Below, one piece after another: positions 21,976 through 30,125 of a DNA stretch of 37,635 nucleotides. This DNA is from Bacteriovoracaceae bacterium (GTDB lineage: Bacteria > Bdellovibrionota > UBA2394): positions 1-37,635 of the forward strand of contig JAQBPA010000096.1 in NCBI GenBank assembly GCA_028287765.1, in the 5' to 3' direction. Each line of letters starts with the position of its first letter. The stretch's first letter is position 1. Under the pieces are notes generated by a model that worked only from the letters and a program-made list of their open reading frames with translations, did no database searches and was not told the origin of the DNA. The position numbers were made by a program, and so were the translations under genes.

Positions 21976-23523
21976 TTGTACGAGCAGCTTTCTGACTTTA
22001 AAATTGACCCTGTTTTAGTTCTCCAGGGAACTAAAAAATCCTTCGGGCTTCAACCTATTTTGAAGGGTGTACGATTTCGAATTTATCCGGGCGAAGTGGT
22101 CGGACTTATTGGGGCCAACGGAGCCGGAAAATCCACACTGATGAAAATTATTTCTGGAGCTCTTCGTCCTGACGACGGGCGAATCCTTTGGAAATCGAAG
22201 CGAGTCCGTTTTTCGTCGCCTGCAGAGGCCTATCGCGAGGGCATCTATATGATTCCTCAGGAACTTGGTCTGATGAAGGATCTGAATGCCGTCGATAATA
22301 TGATGCTCGGTCGTGAACCGAGCCTTTTTGGTTTTGTTCAAAATCGTCTGGCTAGATATGAAACCAAAGAAGCTCTGAAGCGCGTGGGTGCACATATTCC
22401 TCTCGATTTGCCCGTGTCGTTTTTCTCACCCGGCGTTCAGCAACAAATCGCGATCGCAAGATCTCTTCTTTTTGATACGAAGCTTCTGATTCTGGATGAA
22501 CCCACCTCGATGCTTACGGATGGCGAGGCCGAAAAACTTTTTCAGCTCATCAAAGAAGCAAAACGTCGCGGAACTGCCGTCATTTATATTACTCATCGTC
22601 TAAACGAGCTTTCTAGAATTTCAGACCGTGTGGTCGCTATTCGAGACGGTAAAATTTCGGGAGAAGGAAAAACAAAAGAGGTATCCGAAACGCAAATGGT
22701 GAAGTGGATGGTGGGTGATGCTTTTGAAAGTGCGCATCGAAAGGCCAATCGCCATTACGGCGAACACAAACCTTCCAAAGTCGTTCTCGAGGTGAATGAG
22801 CTTGCTACTAAGCTCATTCAAAATGTTTCGTTTAAGCTTCATGAGGGAGAAATTCTCGGCGTCCTCGGTTTAATGGGCAGCGGTCGAACGGAAATGATGC
22901 GAGCACTTTCGGGCGTTGATGTCGTTCATCAAGGAAGAATTTTAGTAGACGGAAAGCCAATCAAAACAGGATCTGTGAGAGATGCGATTAAAAATGGCAT
23001 TCTGATGGCGCCAGAAGATCGCAGACAACAGGGACTTTTTTTGGATCAAACGGTTGGGTTCAATGCGCTTATCTCTAATACCGAAAAATTTTCGTATGAG
23101 AGCGGGTTTGTTCGGCTTTGGTCCGAACGAAATGCCTACGAAATGTTGTGTTCAAAAATGAGCAATCAAATTTCAAAGGATTGGCAACGAACCGATACCC
23201 TTTCTGGGGGGAATCAACAGCGACTCATTCTCGGAAAAATACTCATGAAAGATGCCCGCATTCTGCTGTTGGACGAAGTGACGACGGGAGTTGACGTCAT
23301 GACCAAGGCCGAAATCCTTGAAAAGATGGTTTCTTTGGCACAGGAAGGAAAGTCGATTATTTTCGTTTCTTCTGACTGGGAAGAAGTTACAGAGATTGCT
23401 GATCGTGTGCTCCTCATTAAAAATGGCACGGTCGAAAAGGAACTCGATCGCTCCGCGTTTGATAACGAGGCCATTATGTCGATATTAGTTTCGCGAGAAG
23501 TGAGTCGAAAAGTAGCGAGTTAA
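21976..23523 (+). CDS. CUT2-family sugar ABC importer, dual-NBD ATPase (RbsA/MglA-like)
   Basis: A 515-residue protein with two fused nucleotide-binding domains. NBD1: Walker A GANGAGKST (46-54), signature FFSPGVQQQIAIARSL and Walker B LLILDEPTSMLT. NBD2 has a degenerate Walker A (GLMGSGRTEMMRALSG, no GKS/T), LSGGNQQRLILGK and ILLLDEVTTGVDV. This asymmetry is typical of CUT2 ATPases. The start is TTG 21976, with GGTGGTGA (close to the full anti-Shine-Dalgarno complement) three bases before it and an in-frame stop at 21970. First gene of the operon; four bases separate it from the permease gene. It energises uptake of a pentose, hexose or polyol; the substrate is not readable from this subunit. 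Confidence 0.92.
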   Translation: MYEQLSDFKIDPVLVLQGTKKSFGLQPILKGVRFRIYPGEVVGLIGANGAGKSTLMKIISGALRPDDGRILWKSKRVRFSSPAEAYREGIYMIPQELGLMKDLNAVDNMMLGREPSLFGFVQNRLARYETKEALKRVGAHIPLDLPVSFFSPGVQQQIAIARSLLFDTKLLILDEPTSMLTDGEAEKLFQLIKEAKRRGTAVIYITHRLNELSRISDRVVAIRDGKISGEGKTKEVSETQMVKWMVGDAFESAHRKANRHYGEHKPSKVVLEVNELATKLIQNVSFKLHEGEILGVLGLMGSGRTEMMRALSGVDVVHQGRILVDGKPIKTGSVRDAIKNGILMAPEDRRQQGLFLDQTVGFNALISNTEKFSYESGFVRLWSERNAYEMLCSKMSNQISKDWQRTDTLSGGNQQRLILGKILMKDARILLLDEVTTGVDVMTKAEILEKMVSLAQEGKSIIFVSSDWEEVTEIADRVLLIKNGTVEKELDRSAFDNEAIMSILVSREVSRKVAS

Positions 23524-23527
23524 AAAA

Positions 23528-24547
23528 ATGACTGAAGTAAAAGATAAATTAAAATATTTTAGCCAACGGTTTTCTGAATGGAAGATTTTTGTAGTTTTTA
23601 TTTCATTTTTTGCTTTAGCTGCACTTTTTGTTCCACGATTCTTTGATGTCCAAAATCTGAGTTCGATCGTCGTCCAGATTGCGCCGGTCGGTGTGATCGC
23701 TGTTGGAATGACGTTTGTCATTATTACAGGGGGAATTGATCTTTCGGTCGGATCGCTTGTGGCGATGATTTCCGTTTTAATGGCGGGACCCGGAAATTAT
23801 CCACTTGTCGTCATGCTTCTCTTGGCACTTTTTTGGGGATTACTCGCTGGAACAGCGAACGGGCTTATGGTCAGCGCAGGTCGGCTGTCTGCCTTCATTG
23901 TTACTCTTTCGAGTATGGCGATTGCGAAAGGCATTGCACTTTGGATTTCGAATACAGAAGAAAAAGTGATTCAGGATCCTCTCTTTCATTTGATTGGATC
24001 AGAGAAGTTTTTTGGACTCCCGCTTCCTCTTTGGATTTTTTTAGCGATCGTCATCATCGGACAGATTGTTCTTTCACGAACGGTTTTTGGAAAACGAGTG
24101 TTTGCAGTTGGATCAAATCCCATTGCTGCCTTAAACGCGGGTATTTCGGTGAATCATATTCGATTCTTCGTCTATTTGATTTCGGGATTCTGCGCCGCCA
24201 TTTCGGCTGTGATTATTTCTTCCCGTCTTAATATTTCTACACCTACGGTCGGAGATTTTTATGAACTCGATGCAATTGCAGCCGTGATTATCGGGGGCAC
24301 TTCGCTTTTTGGCGGGAGAGGCTCTGTCATTGGAACACTCATTGGCGTTCTCATTTTTGGAATTATTACGAACTTTTTAAATTTGTCAGGTGCATCTCCT
24401 CATATGCAAAGAATCGCCAAGGGCGCGGTCATTTTGATCGCCGTGTTGATGCAATCGGGAGAAATATTTTCGCTCGTTAAAACCTATTTCAGATCACTCT
24501 TAACCCCTCTCTTAAGCAGAGGTTCTCAGAAAGGAAAAATATCATGA
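23528..24547 (+). CDS. CUT2 sugar ABC transporter permease (RbsC-like)
   Basis: A 339-residue inner-membrane permease with about eight to ten hydrophobic segments, starting with WKIFVVFISFFALAALFVP. It carries the family hallmark ITGGIDLSVGSLVAMISVLM, then AFIVTLSSMAIAKGIAL and, near the end, AAVIIGGTSLFGGRGSVIGT. Length and motifs are normal for the BPD_transp_2 family. As a single permease it should form a homodimer with the dual-NBD ATPase. The stop codon overlaps the next start (ATGA at 24544-24547). Confidence 0.92.
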   Translation: MTEVKDKLKYFSQRFSEWKIFVVFISFFALAALFVPRFFDVQNLSSIVVQIAPVGVIAVGMTFVIITGGIDLSVGSLVAMISVLMAGPGNYPLVVMLLLALFWGLLAGTANGLMVSAGRLSAFIVTLSSMAIAKGIALWISNTEEKVIQDPLFHLIGSEKFFGLPLPLWIFLAIVIIGQIVLSRTVFGKRVFAVGSNPIAALNAGISVNHIRFFVYLISGFCAAISAVIISSRLNISTPTVGDFYELDAIAAVIIGGTSLFGGRGSVIGTLIGVLIFGIITNFLNLSGASPHMQRIAKGAVILIAVLMQSGEIFSLVKTYFRSLLTPLLSRGSQKGKIS

Positions 24548-25578
24548 AAATCACCCTCACATTTGCCATTGGAATTCTTCTCGGCGGTCTTGGACTTTGG
24601 GTTGTTCAAACCGTCAATCAAAAAGGTCAGGCTGCGCAAAAAACGGCAACCGTCCACGAACAAACCACCAAAGGCGCAAACGATCAAAATCGAAAAATTG
24701 TAATTGGATTCTCCGTACCAGGAACCGATCACAGCTGGCTTGGAGCGATTAAAAGAAATGCGGAAGAAGCCGCAAAAGATTTGTCGGATGTTGAACTTGT
24801 TTTGACAGACGCCCAGAACTCTTCTGAAAAACAAATGGCCGATATTGAAAGTCTGATTCAAAGAAAAGTCGACGTCATTGTGATGCTGCCCCATTCCGGT
24901 AAAGCACTGACTCCGGCCGCAAAAAAAATTAAGGACGCTGGAATTCCGCTAGTGATCCTCGATCGAAAAATTGAATCGCAAGATTTTTATACGTCGATCG
25001 TTGGAGATAATTACGGAATTGGCCAAGCAGCCGCTCAATATATTGGTCATGAATTAAAGGGCATCGGTAAAGTGGCCGAAGTCATGGGACTTGCAGGAAT
25101 TTCTGTCACCACGGAACGTCACAATGGATTTGTGAATACGTTAAAGCAAGAATTTCCGAGTATCGAAGTCATTGCTTCTCTCGCTGCTGATTTTAGTGCC
25201 GACAAAGCTCTTACGGTGACTGAAAATATTCTTCAGTCTCATCCCGATATCTTGGCGATTTACTCTCACGATGACGATATGAACGTCGGTGTGCTTCAAG
25301 CTCTTCATCAAAATGGAAAAGCCGATAAAGTTTTTGTCACCGGAGCCGGTGGAACAAAACTCATGATGGAAAATATTAAAAAAGGAATGGAACCTGTTCG
25401 GGCTACTTTTCTTTATAATCCGTCAATGGCAGGAAGTGCGGTCAATCTTGCCCACTTGATTGCTCTCAAAAAGGGACTCAAAGATTTGTGGGAGCCTGAA
25501 GTGGTTCGCGAAATTACGCTTCGAGCCTCGACGGTTACGCAAGCGAACGTCGATCGCTTTCTTCAAATTGGATATTAA
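24544..25578 (+). CDS. periplasmic sugar-binding protein (RbsB/peripla_BP_4 type) with N-terminal membrane segment
   Basis: A 344-residue binding protein; the gene order ATPase-permease-binding protein is as in rbsACB. Core motifs: IVIGFSVPGTDHSWLGAIKR, ALTDA-like LVLTDAQNSSEKQMADIESL, VDVIVMLPHSG, IPLVILDRKI, YTSIVGDNYGIGQAAAQYIG, GLAGISVTTERHNGF, and AIYSHDDDMNVGVLQALH. The N-terminus (ITLTFAIGILLGGLGLWVV) is hydrophobic but has neither a lipobox Cys nor a clear AxA site, so it may stay as a membrane anchor. Residue identity in the pocket is not enough to name the sugar; the nearby dehydrogenase and isomerase suggest a hexose derivative or polyol. Start overlaps the permease stop by four bases. 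Confidence 0.9.
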   Translation: MKITLTFAIGILLGGLGLWVVQTVNQKGQAAQKTATVHEQTTKGANDQNRKIVIGFSVPGTDHSWLGAIKRNAEEAAKDLSDVELVLTDAQNSSEKQMADIESLIQRKVDVIVMLPHSGKALTPAAKKIKDAGIPLVILDRKIESQDFYTSIVGDNYGIGQAAAQYIGHELKGIGKVAEVMGLAGISVTTERHNGFVNTLKQEFPSIEVIASLAADFSADKALTVTENILQSHPDILAIYSHDDDMNVGVLQALHQNGKADKVFVTGAGGTKLMMENIKKGMEPVRATFLYNPSMAGSAVNLAHLIALKKGLKDLWEPEVVREITLRASTVTQANVDRFLQIGY

Positions 25579-25587
25579 GCGAGAGAG

Positions 25588-26736
25588 ATGAAAGCATTTT
25601 CTCGCGAAATTCGCTACGGCATGGTCGGAGGCGGAATAGGTTCATTTATTGGACCTATTCACCGAACGGCTCTTCAAATGCTGAGCCCTAAGATTCGGTT
25701 GGTGAGTGCAAATTTTTCAACTCGAAAAGAAATTTGCGATCAAACCGCCGAAGAAGTCGGCCTCGATTTAAGCCGTTCCTACTACGATTATGAGACGATG
25801 GCCAAAGCAGAAGCAAAGCGACCGGCAGGAGAGAGAGCTGATTTTATTATCGTCGTCACGCCCAATCGTCTTCACTTCTCGGTCTCAAAATTATTTCTAG
25901 AAAATGGGTTTCATGTTTTTTGCGAAAAACCTCTTACGCGAACGAGTGCTGAAGCAGAAATTCTTCAGAAGATCGCAACCGATCGAAAGCTTCTGTTTGG
26001 TGTGATGTACGGATACACGGGTTATCCGATGATCAAAGAAGCAAGACGTTTAGTTCACGAAGGAGCTCTCGGAAAAATACGAAAAGTCTTTGTCGAATAC
26101 GCGCAGAGTTGGCTCACCGATCCTATCGAACTCGAAGGTCAAAAACAGGCGGCGTGGCGAACCAATCCGTCAGAGTCTGGCGGCTCCCTTTCGATGGGAG
26201 ATATTGGATCCCACTGCGAAAATATGGTCTCGTATGTGAGTGGTCTTCAGATTAAAGAAATTTCGGGAGAGCTTTCTAGTTTTGTGGACGGTCGAATCCT
26301 AGATGATGATGCCATGGTTCTTCTTAAATTCGTAGGCGGCGCGAGTGGAATTCTTTTTGCATCCCAGGTTCTCACAGGAGAACTGAATCATTTTCGGCTG
26401 AGAATTTATGGCGATAAGGCCGGGCTTCGTTGGGATCAAATGGATCCTGAGCGTCTTGAAATATTAGAAAAAGACGGAACGATTAAAATTCTTTCTCGTG
26501 GTGCCGGGAGTCTTTCAAAATGGGTGGGAAAAACCTCTTATCTTCCTGCCGGGCACCCCGAAGGAGTTATTGAAGCGTTCTCGAATCATTACGCTGCGTT
26601 CATTTCAAAAATTCTTCATCCGAACGAAAAAGAATCTGACTTTCCTGGAATCGAGGAAGGTGTGCGCGGGATGAAGTTTATTGAATCGGTTTTAAAGAGT
26701 TCTAAATCCAATCAAAAATGGACGGAGTTATCATGA
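25588..26736 (+). CDS. Gfo/Idh/MocA-family NAD(P)-dependent dehydrogenase
   Basis: A 382-residue enzyme. The N-terminal Rossmann fold opens YGMVGGGIGSFIGPIHRTAL, the usual nucleotide-binding loop of this family. The family signature FCEKPLT carries the conserved Lys. The substrate domain has the region GGSLSMGDIGSHCENMVSYV with His in the expected catalytic position. Family members oxidise sugars, inositols or 1,5-anhydro sugars at a ring hydroxyl, often to 3-keto sugars. Nine bases separate it from the binding-protein gene, and it overlaps the isomerase gene by four bases. It is the likely first cytosolic step on the imported substrate. Confidence 0.9.
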   Translation: MKAFSREIRYGMVGGGIGSFIGPIHRTALQMLSPKIRLVSANFSTRKEICDQTAEEVGLDLSRSYYDYETMAKAEAKRPAGERADFIIVVTPNRLHFSVSKLFLENGFHVFCEKPLTRTSAEAEILQKIATDRKLLFGVMYGYTGYPMIKEARRLVHEGALGKIRKVFVEYAQSWLTDPIELEGQKQAAWRTNPSESGGSLSMGDIGSHCENMVSYVSGLQIKEISGELSSFVDGRILDDDAMVLLKFVGGASGILFASQVLTGELNHFRLRIYGDKAGLRWDQMDPERLEILEKDGTIKILSRGAGSLSKWVGKTSYLPAGHPEGVIEAFSNHYAAFISKILHPNEKESDFPGIEEGVRGMKFIESVLKSSKSNQKWTELS

Positions 26737-27719
26737 GACCCATTACGTTATTTACCGGTCAGTGGACTGATTTAGATTTAGAAACGCTGGCCAAAAAAGC
26801 TTCTGAATGGGGTTATGACGGCCTTGAACTCGCTTGCCATAAAAATCATTTTGATATCGAAAAGGCCGTTAAAGATCCTGGATACTGTGATTCTGTTCGA
26901 AAATTGCTGAAAAAATATAATCTCAACTGTTGGATTATCTCGAACCACCTTGAAGGTCAGATGGTTTCGGATCGAAATGACGAAAGATCCGATCCGTGGG
27001 TTGGAAAAGAACTCAAAGGACGACATTCAGAGAAAAACATTTGGGCGACTGAGCGTTTGAAGCAGACGGCTCTTGCGGCTAAAAATTTTGGAGTAAAGAC
27101 GGTCGTTGGATTCACGGGGTCGAGCCTCTGGCATCTCTTTCCGTTTTTTCCGCCGGTTAGCCAGGCCATGATTGATCAGGGCTACAATGAATTTCGTGAA
27201 AGATGGCTTCCCATTCTCGACGTCTTTTCAAAAAATGGAATTCGCTTTGCTCACGAAGTTCATCCGGGGGAGGTCGCCTATGATTATTATACGTCGAAGC
27301 GAGCACTGGAAGCACTTGATGATCATCCTGCCTTTGGGTTTAATTTTGATCCAAGTCACTTCCATTGGCAGATGTTAAATCCGGTCACTTTTGTACATGA
27401 TTTTTCGGACAGAATTTTTCACGTTGATTTCAAAGACACCAAGCTCAATCTTGACGGCCGAACAGGGATTTTATCGTCACATCTTCCTTTTGGTGATCCA
27501 CGACGAGGCTGGGATTTTCGAAGTTTAGGCCATGGTGAAATTAAATTTGAAGAACTTATTCGAGCGTTGAATTCAATTCATTATGAAGGGCCACTCTCAG
27601 TGGAATGGGAAGACACCGGAATGGATCGAGAGTTTGGTGCAAAAGATGCTCTTCAGTACCTTCAGCGAATTAATTTTAGCGCATCCGATCGAGCCTTCGA
27701 TTCTGCTTTTCAAGAATAA
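26733..27719 (+). CDS. TIM-barrel sugar (phosphate) isomerase/epimerase
   Basis: A 328-residue AP-endonuclease-2-fold enzyme. ATG 26733 is chosen because GGAG lies six bases upstream and ATGA overlaps the dehydrogenase stop; an in-frame ATG at 26718 has no such site. Family landmarks are RPITLFTGQW, EWGYDGLELACHKNHFD, FAHEVHPGEVAYDYY, GFNFDPSHFHWQM, HVDFKDTKL and LSVEWEDTGMDREFG. The Glu/Asp/His/Glu in the last four are the usual divalent-metal ligands. It pairs with Gfo/Idh/MocA dehydrogenases in many bacteria, where it epimerises or hydrolyses the keto sugar product. Last gene of the operon; only three bases separate its stop from that of the converging kinase gene. Confidence 0.88.
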   Translation: MRPITLFTGQWTDLDLETLAKKASEWGYDGLELACHKNHFDIEKAVKDPGYCDSVRKLLKKYNLNCWIISNHLEGQMVSDRNDERSDPWVGKELKGRHSEKNIWATERLKQTALAAKNFGVKTVVGFTGSSLWHLFPFFPPVSQAMIDQGYNEFRERWLPILDVFSKNGIRFAHEVHPGEVAYDYYTSKRALEALDDHPAFGFNFDPSHFHWQMLNPVTFVHDFSDRIFHVDFKDTKLNLDGRTGILSSHLPFGDPRRGWDFRSLGHGEIKFEELIRALNSIHYEGPLSVEWEDTGMDREFGAKDALQYLQRINFSASDRAFDSAFQE

Positions 27720-27722
27720 TTT

Positions 27723-29174
27723 TTACGTTTTTTCTTTAATCGGAATGGTGAAACAAAAAATAGAACCTTTGCCGGGCTCTGAATTGACCCAAATTCTTCC
27801 CTTCATACCGTCCACAATTTTTTTGGCGATGGCGAGTCCAATGCCGCTTCCTTCATTGTCATGACGAGAGGCTCTTTGGAATAAATTAAATATTTTTTTG
27901 AGGTGATGTTCAGGAATTCCTATTCCGTTGTCTTCAACAGAAAAAAGCCATTCTCCCATTCCTTTTCGGCATAAAATTCTTATCCATGGTTTTGCTTCAG
28001 ATCGATACTTGATCGCATTTTCAATGAGGTTTTGAAAAAGTTGAACAAGCGCCGTATGAGTACCTCGGATAACGGGAAGGTCATCTTTTTCAATAAAGGC
28101 TTCGCTCGACTTGATGCTTACGTTCAAATTTTTCTCTACGTCCAAAACCACTTGATAGCAGTCGACGTCTTCCCAGCTTTCCGGAACTCTTCCGATTTTT
28201 GCATATTGAAGTAGATCTCGAATCATTTTTCGCATTCGAAATGCACCGTCGAGAATGTATTTCATATATTCGGCGGTTTTTGACTCGGGGTTATCTTCGC
28301 TTTCAAGTTGCAAAAGTTCGATATAGCTCGTGATCATTCGTAGAGGTTCCTGAAGATCATGCGAAGCAATATAAGCAAACTGTTCGAGCTCGTTGGCCGT
28401 CGACTTTAAGGCTTCTTCAGCTTCCTTTTGCGCCGTGATATCTCTCGCGATGACGATGACTCCGTTCACATCCCCTTTTTCGTTTCGATGAGGAATTTTG
28501 TCGGTTTGGACCCAGGCTTTACTCCCAAACTGATCAACCATCGGCTCCACGATTCCGAGCTTGGGAGTGTTCGAGCGAATAACTTCAAGGTCGTCCTTGT
28601 AATAATCTTCGGCGTTTGGATAAAAATCTCGCGTGTTTCTTCCTTCAAGCTCAAGAGCGTCCTTGCCCATCGCGGTAGCTGCAGTTTTATTTACACGAAG
28701 CATTTTATTTGAAGTGTCTTTGTACCAAATCATCGCGGGAACCGCGTCGAAAATAATTTTATAGTCCTCGTTTTGCTGTTTAAGGTCTGCTTCGCTTTGT
28801 TTTTGTCGCGAAATGTTTCGCACAAAAATAGAACAGAATTCATCACCGTCAAGTTGTGCAAAACTTGCACTCAAATCGATAGAAAGGGTCTCGCCGTTTG
28901 TTTGAGAAAGATTGTATTCAACGGGTTGGCCATTGCTTTTTTTTAGCTGCTCATGCAGCTGCATCCAGGTTGGATTTGTCGAATGATTGACGAGACGAAT
29001 ACCGACTTCGGCAATCGATTGGCTTACAAGTTCGAGTTCATTTTGATTCAAAAGATCGCACGCGCTTTGATTAGCATAAACAATTTGGCCGTCGGAATTA
29101 GTCCAAATAATCCCGTCCGTCGCTCGCTGAACGGCTAGTCTAAACAGACTTGTCTGGTCTCGATTCAGATTCAT
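27723..29174 (-). CDS. PAS-PAS histidine kinase
   Basis: About 483 residues. The start at ATG 29174 is preferred because AAGGG lies eight bases before it; an in-frame ATG at 29234 adds 20 residues without a ribosome-binding site. PAS1 (LFRLAVQRATDGIIWTNSDG) and PAS2 (YKIIFDAVPAMIWYKDTSNK) are each followed by a PAC-like end (VRNISRQKQSEA, IARDITAQKEAEE). A helical linker leads to the phosphoacceptor His in FAYIASHDLQEPLRMI. The ATPase domain has NLIENAIKYRS, VEDNGIGIP, IFNLFQRAS and GSGIGLAIAKKI. No membrane segments, so cytosolic. This is the phytochrome-like HisKA subgroup. No response regulator is adjacent. Confidence 0.9.
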   Translation of the reverse strand: MNLNRDQTSLFRLAVQRATDGIIWTNSDGQIVYANQSACDLLNQNELELVSQSIAEVGIRLVNHSTNPTWMQLHEQLKKSNGQPVEYNLSQTNGETLSIDLSASFAQLDGDEFCSIFVRNISRQKQSEADLKQQNEDYKIIFDAVPAMIWYKDTSNKMLRVNKTAATAMGKDALELEGRNTRDFYPNAEDYYKDDLEVIRSNTPKLGIVEPMVDQFGSKAWVQTDKIPHRNEKGDVNGVIVIARDITAQKEAEEALKSTANELEQFAYIASHDLQEPLRMITSYIELLQLESEDNPESKTAEYMKYILDGAFRMRKMIRDLLQYAKIGRVPESWEDVDCYQVVLDVEKNLNVSIKSSEAFIEKDDLPVIRGTHTALVQLFQNLIENAIKYRSEAKPWIRILCRKGMGEWLFSVEDNGIGIPEHHLKKIFNLFQRASRHDNEGSGIGLAIAKKIVDGMKGRIWVNSEPGKGSIFCFTIPIKEKT

Positions 29175-29309
29175 GGCTGTCGCCCTTGTATGCTTCTCCA
29201 TCTTTGAAGTCCAGAGGCGGTTTCCATGGAGCATCAGTTTTCTGCAGTGAAAGTCCTTCTATGCCAAAAAAAAACTCTCTGATTTAATGGAATTAGGGAG
29301 CAAATACTT

Positions 29310-30122
29310 GTGAAATTTGTTGAAGAAATAAGAGCCGGTTTTAAGTTTTTTAAGACGGGAAGAGGAAAGCCTCTCATCATTATTCATGGCGGACCCGGGC
29401 TAAATCATAAGTATTTAGCTTCGCATTTAAGTTCACTTATTCCCATGAGAGAGCTCATCTTCATTGACCAACTCGGATGTGATGAAACCTTGAATAGCGA
29501 TGGCATTATCGACGCAGAAAAAACCTACAAACATTTAAAATCCGCAATCGAAGTCGCCGTTGGCAGCAAATCCTATGGCATTTTTGCTCATTCATGGGGC
29601 ACTTATCTCGCGCTTAAACTTTGCAACGAAAGTGCAAGTAAACCAGATGAACTTATTCTTTGTAGTCCGTTTCCTCTTAACTGGGAGGGTCTCATGAGTG
29701 TGTGGAGTGTGATGAATGAGCGAAGAGAGAATAAATTAAGCGCAGATGTGCTAAAAAAATTGGAAAGTATCGATCCACAAGGTTCTTTAAATTCGGCTGT
29801 CAAATATCTCGACTTGATTCGTCCTCTTTACGTTCACGACCCAAAATTTGCCGATCAATTTGAATTCTTTTTTTATCGAATGGATATTCAAATGTCGGTG
29901 ATCTCTTCTTTGATTGAATTTAGCCAGACAGCTCTTCTGGAACAACTCCCGACAGAGACACTTACCATTTGGGGTGAAGAAGATTTTGTTCCGCGCTCTG
30001 CTATTCAACCGCTTCTTGAAAAATCAAAAGAAACGTTCGTGCTTAAAAAGGTGGGGCATAGTCCGTTCGTCGAGGCGGCGGATCTTTTTTCTGCTCGTAT
30101 CGAGATGTTTTTTAATTCGTAG
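29310..30122 (+). CDS. alpha/beta hydrolase, proline iminopeptidase-like
   Basis: A 270-residue hydrolase with GTG start after AGGGAG. HGGPG (residues 26-30) provides the oxyanion hole typical of the prolyl aminopeptidase branch. The nucleophile is Ser95 in AHSWGT, the acid probably Asp in WGEEDFVPR and the base His in VGHSPFVE. No signal peptide. Activity could be aminopeptidase or esterase; the cap (about 120-200) is not conserved enough to say. It is divergent from the kinase gene and convergent with uup, three bases between stops. Confidence 0.85.
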   Translation: MKFVEEIRAGFKFFKTGRGKPLIIIHGGPGLNHKYLASHLSSLIPMRELIFIDQLGCDETLNSDGIIDAEKTYKHLKSAIEVAVGSKSYGIFAHSWGTYLALKLCNESASKPDELILCSPFPLNWEGLMSVWSVMNERRENKLSADVLKKLESIDPQGSLNSAVKYLDLIRPLYVHDPKFADQFEFFFYRMDIQMSVISSLIEFSQTALLEQLPTETLTIWGEEDFVPRSAIQPLLEKSKETFVLKKVGHSPFVEAADLFSARIEMFFNS

Positions 30123-30125
30123 TAT

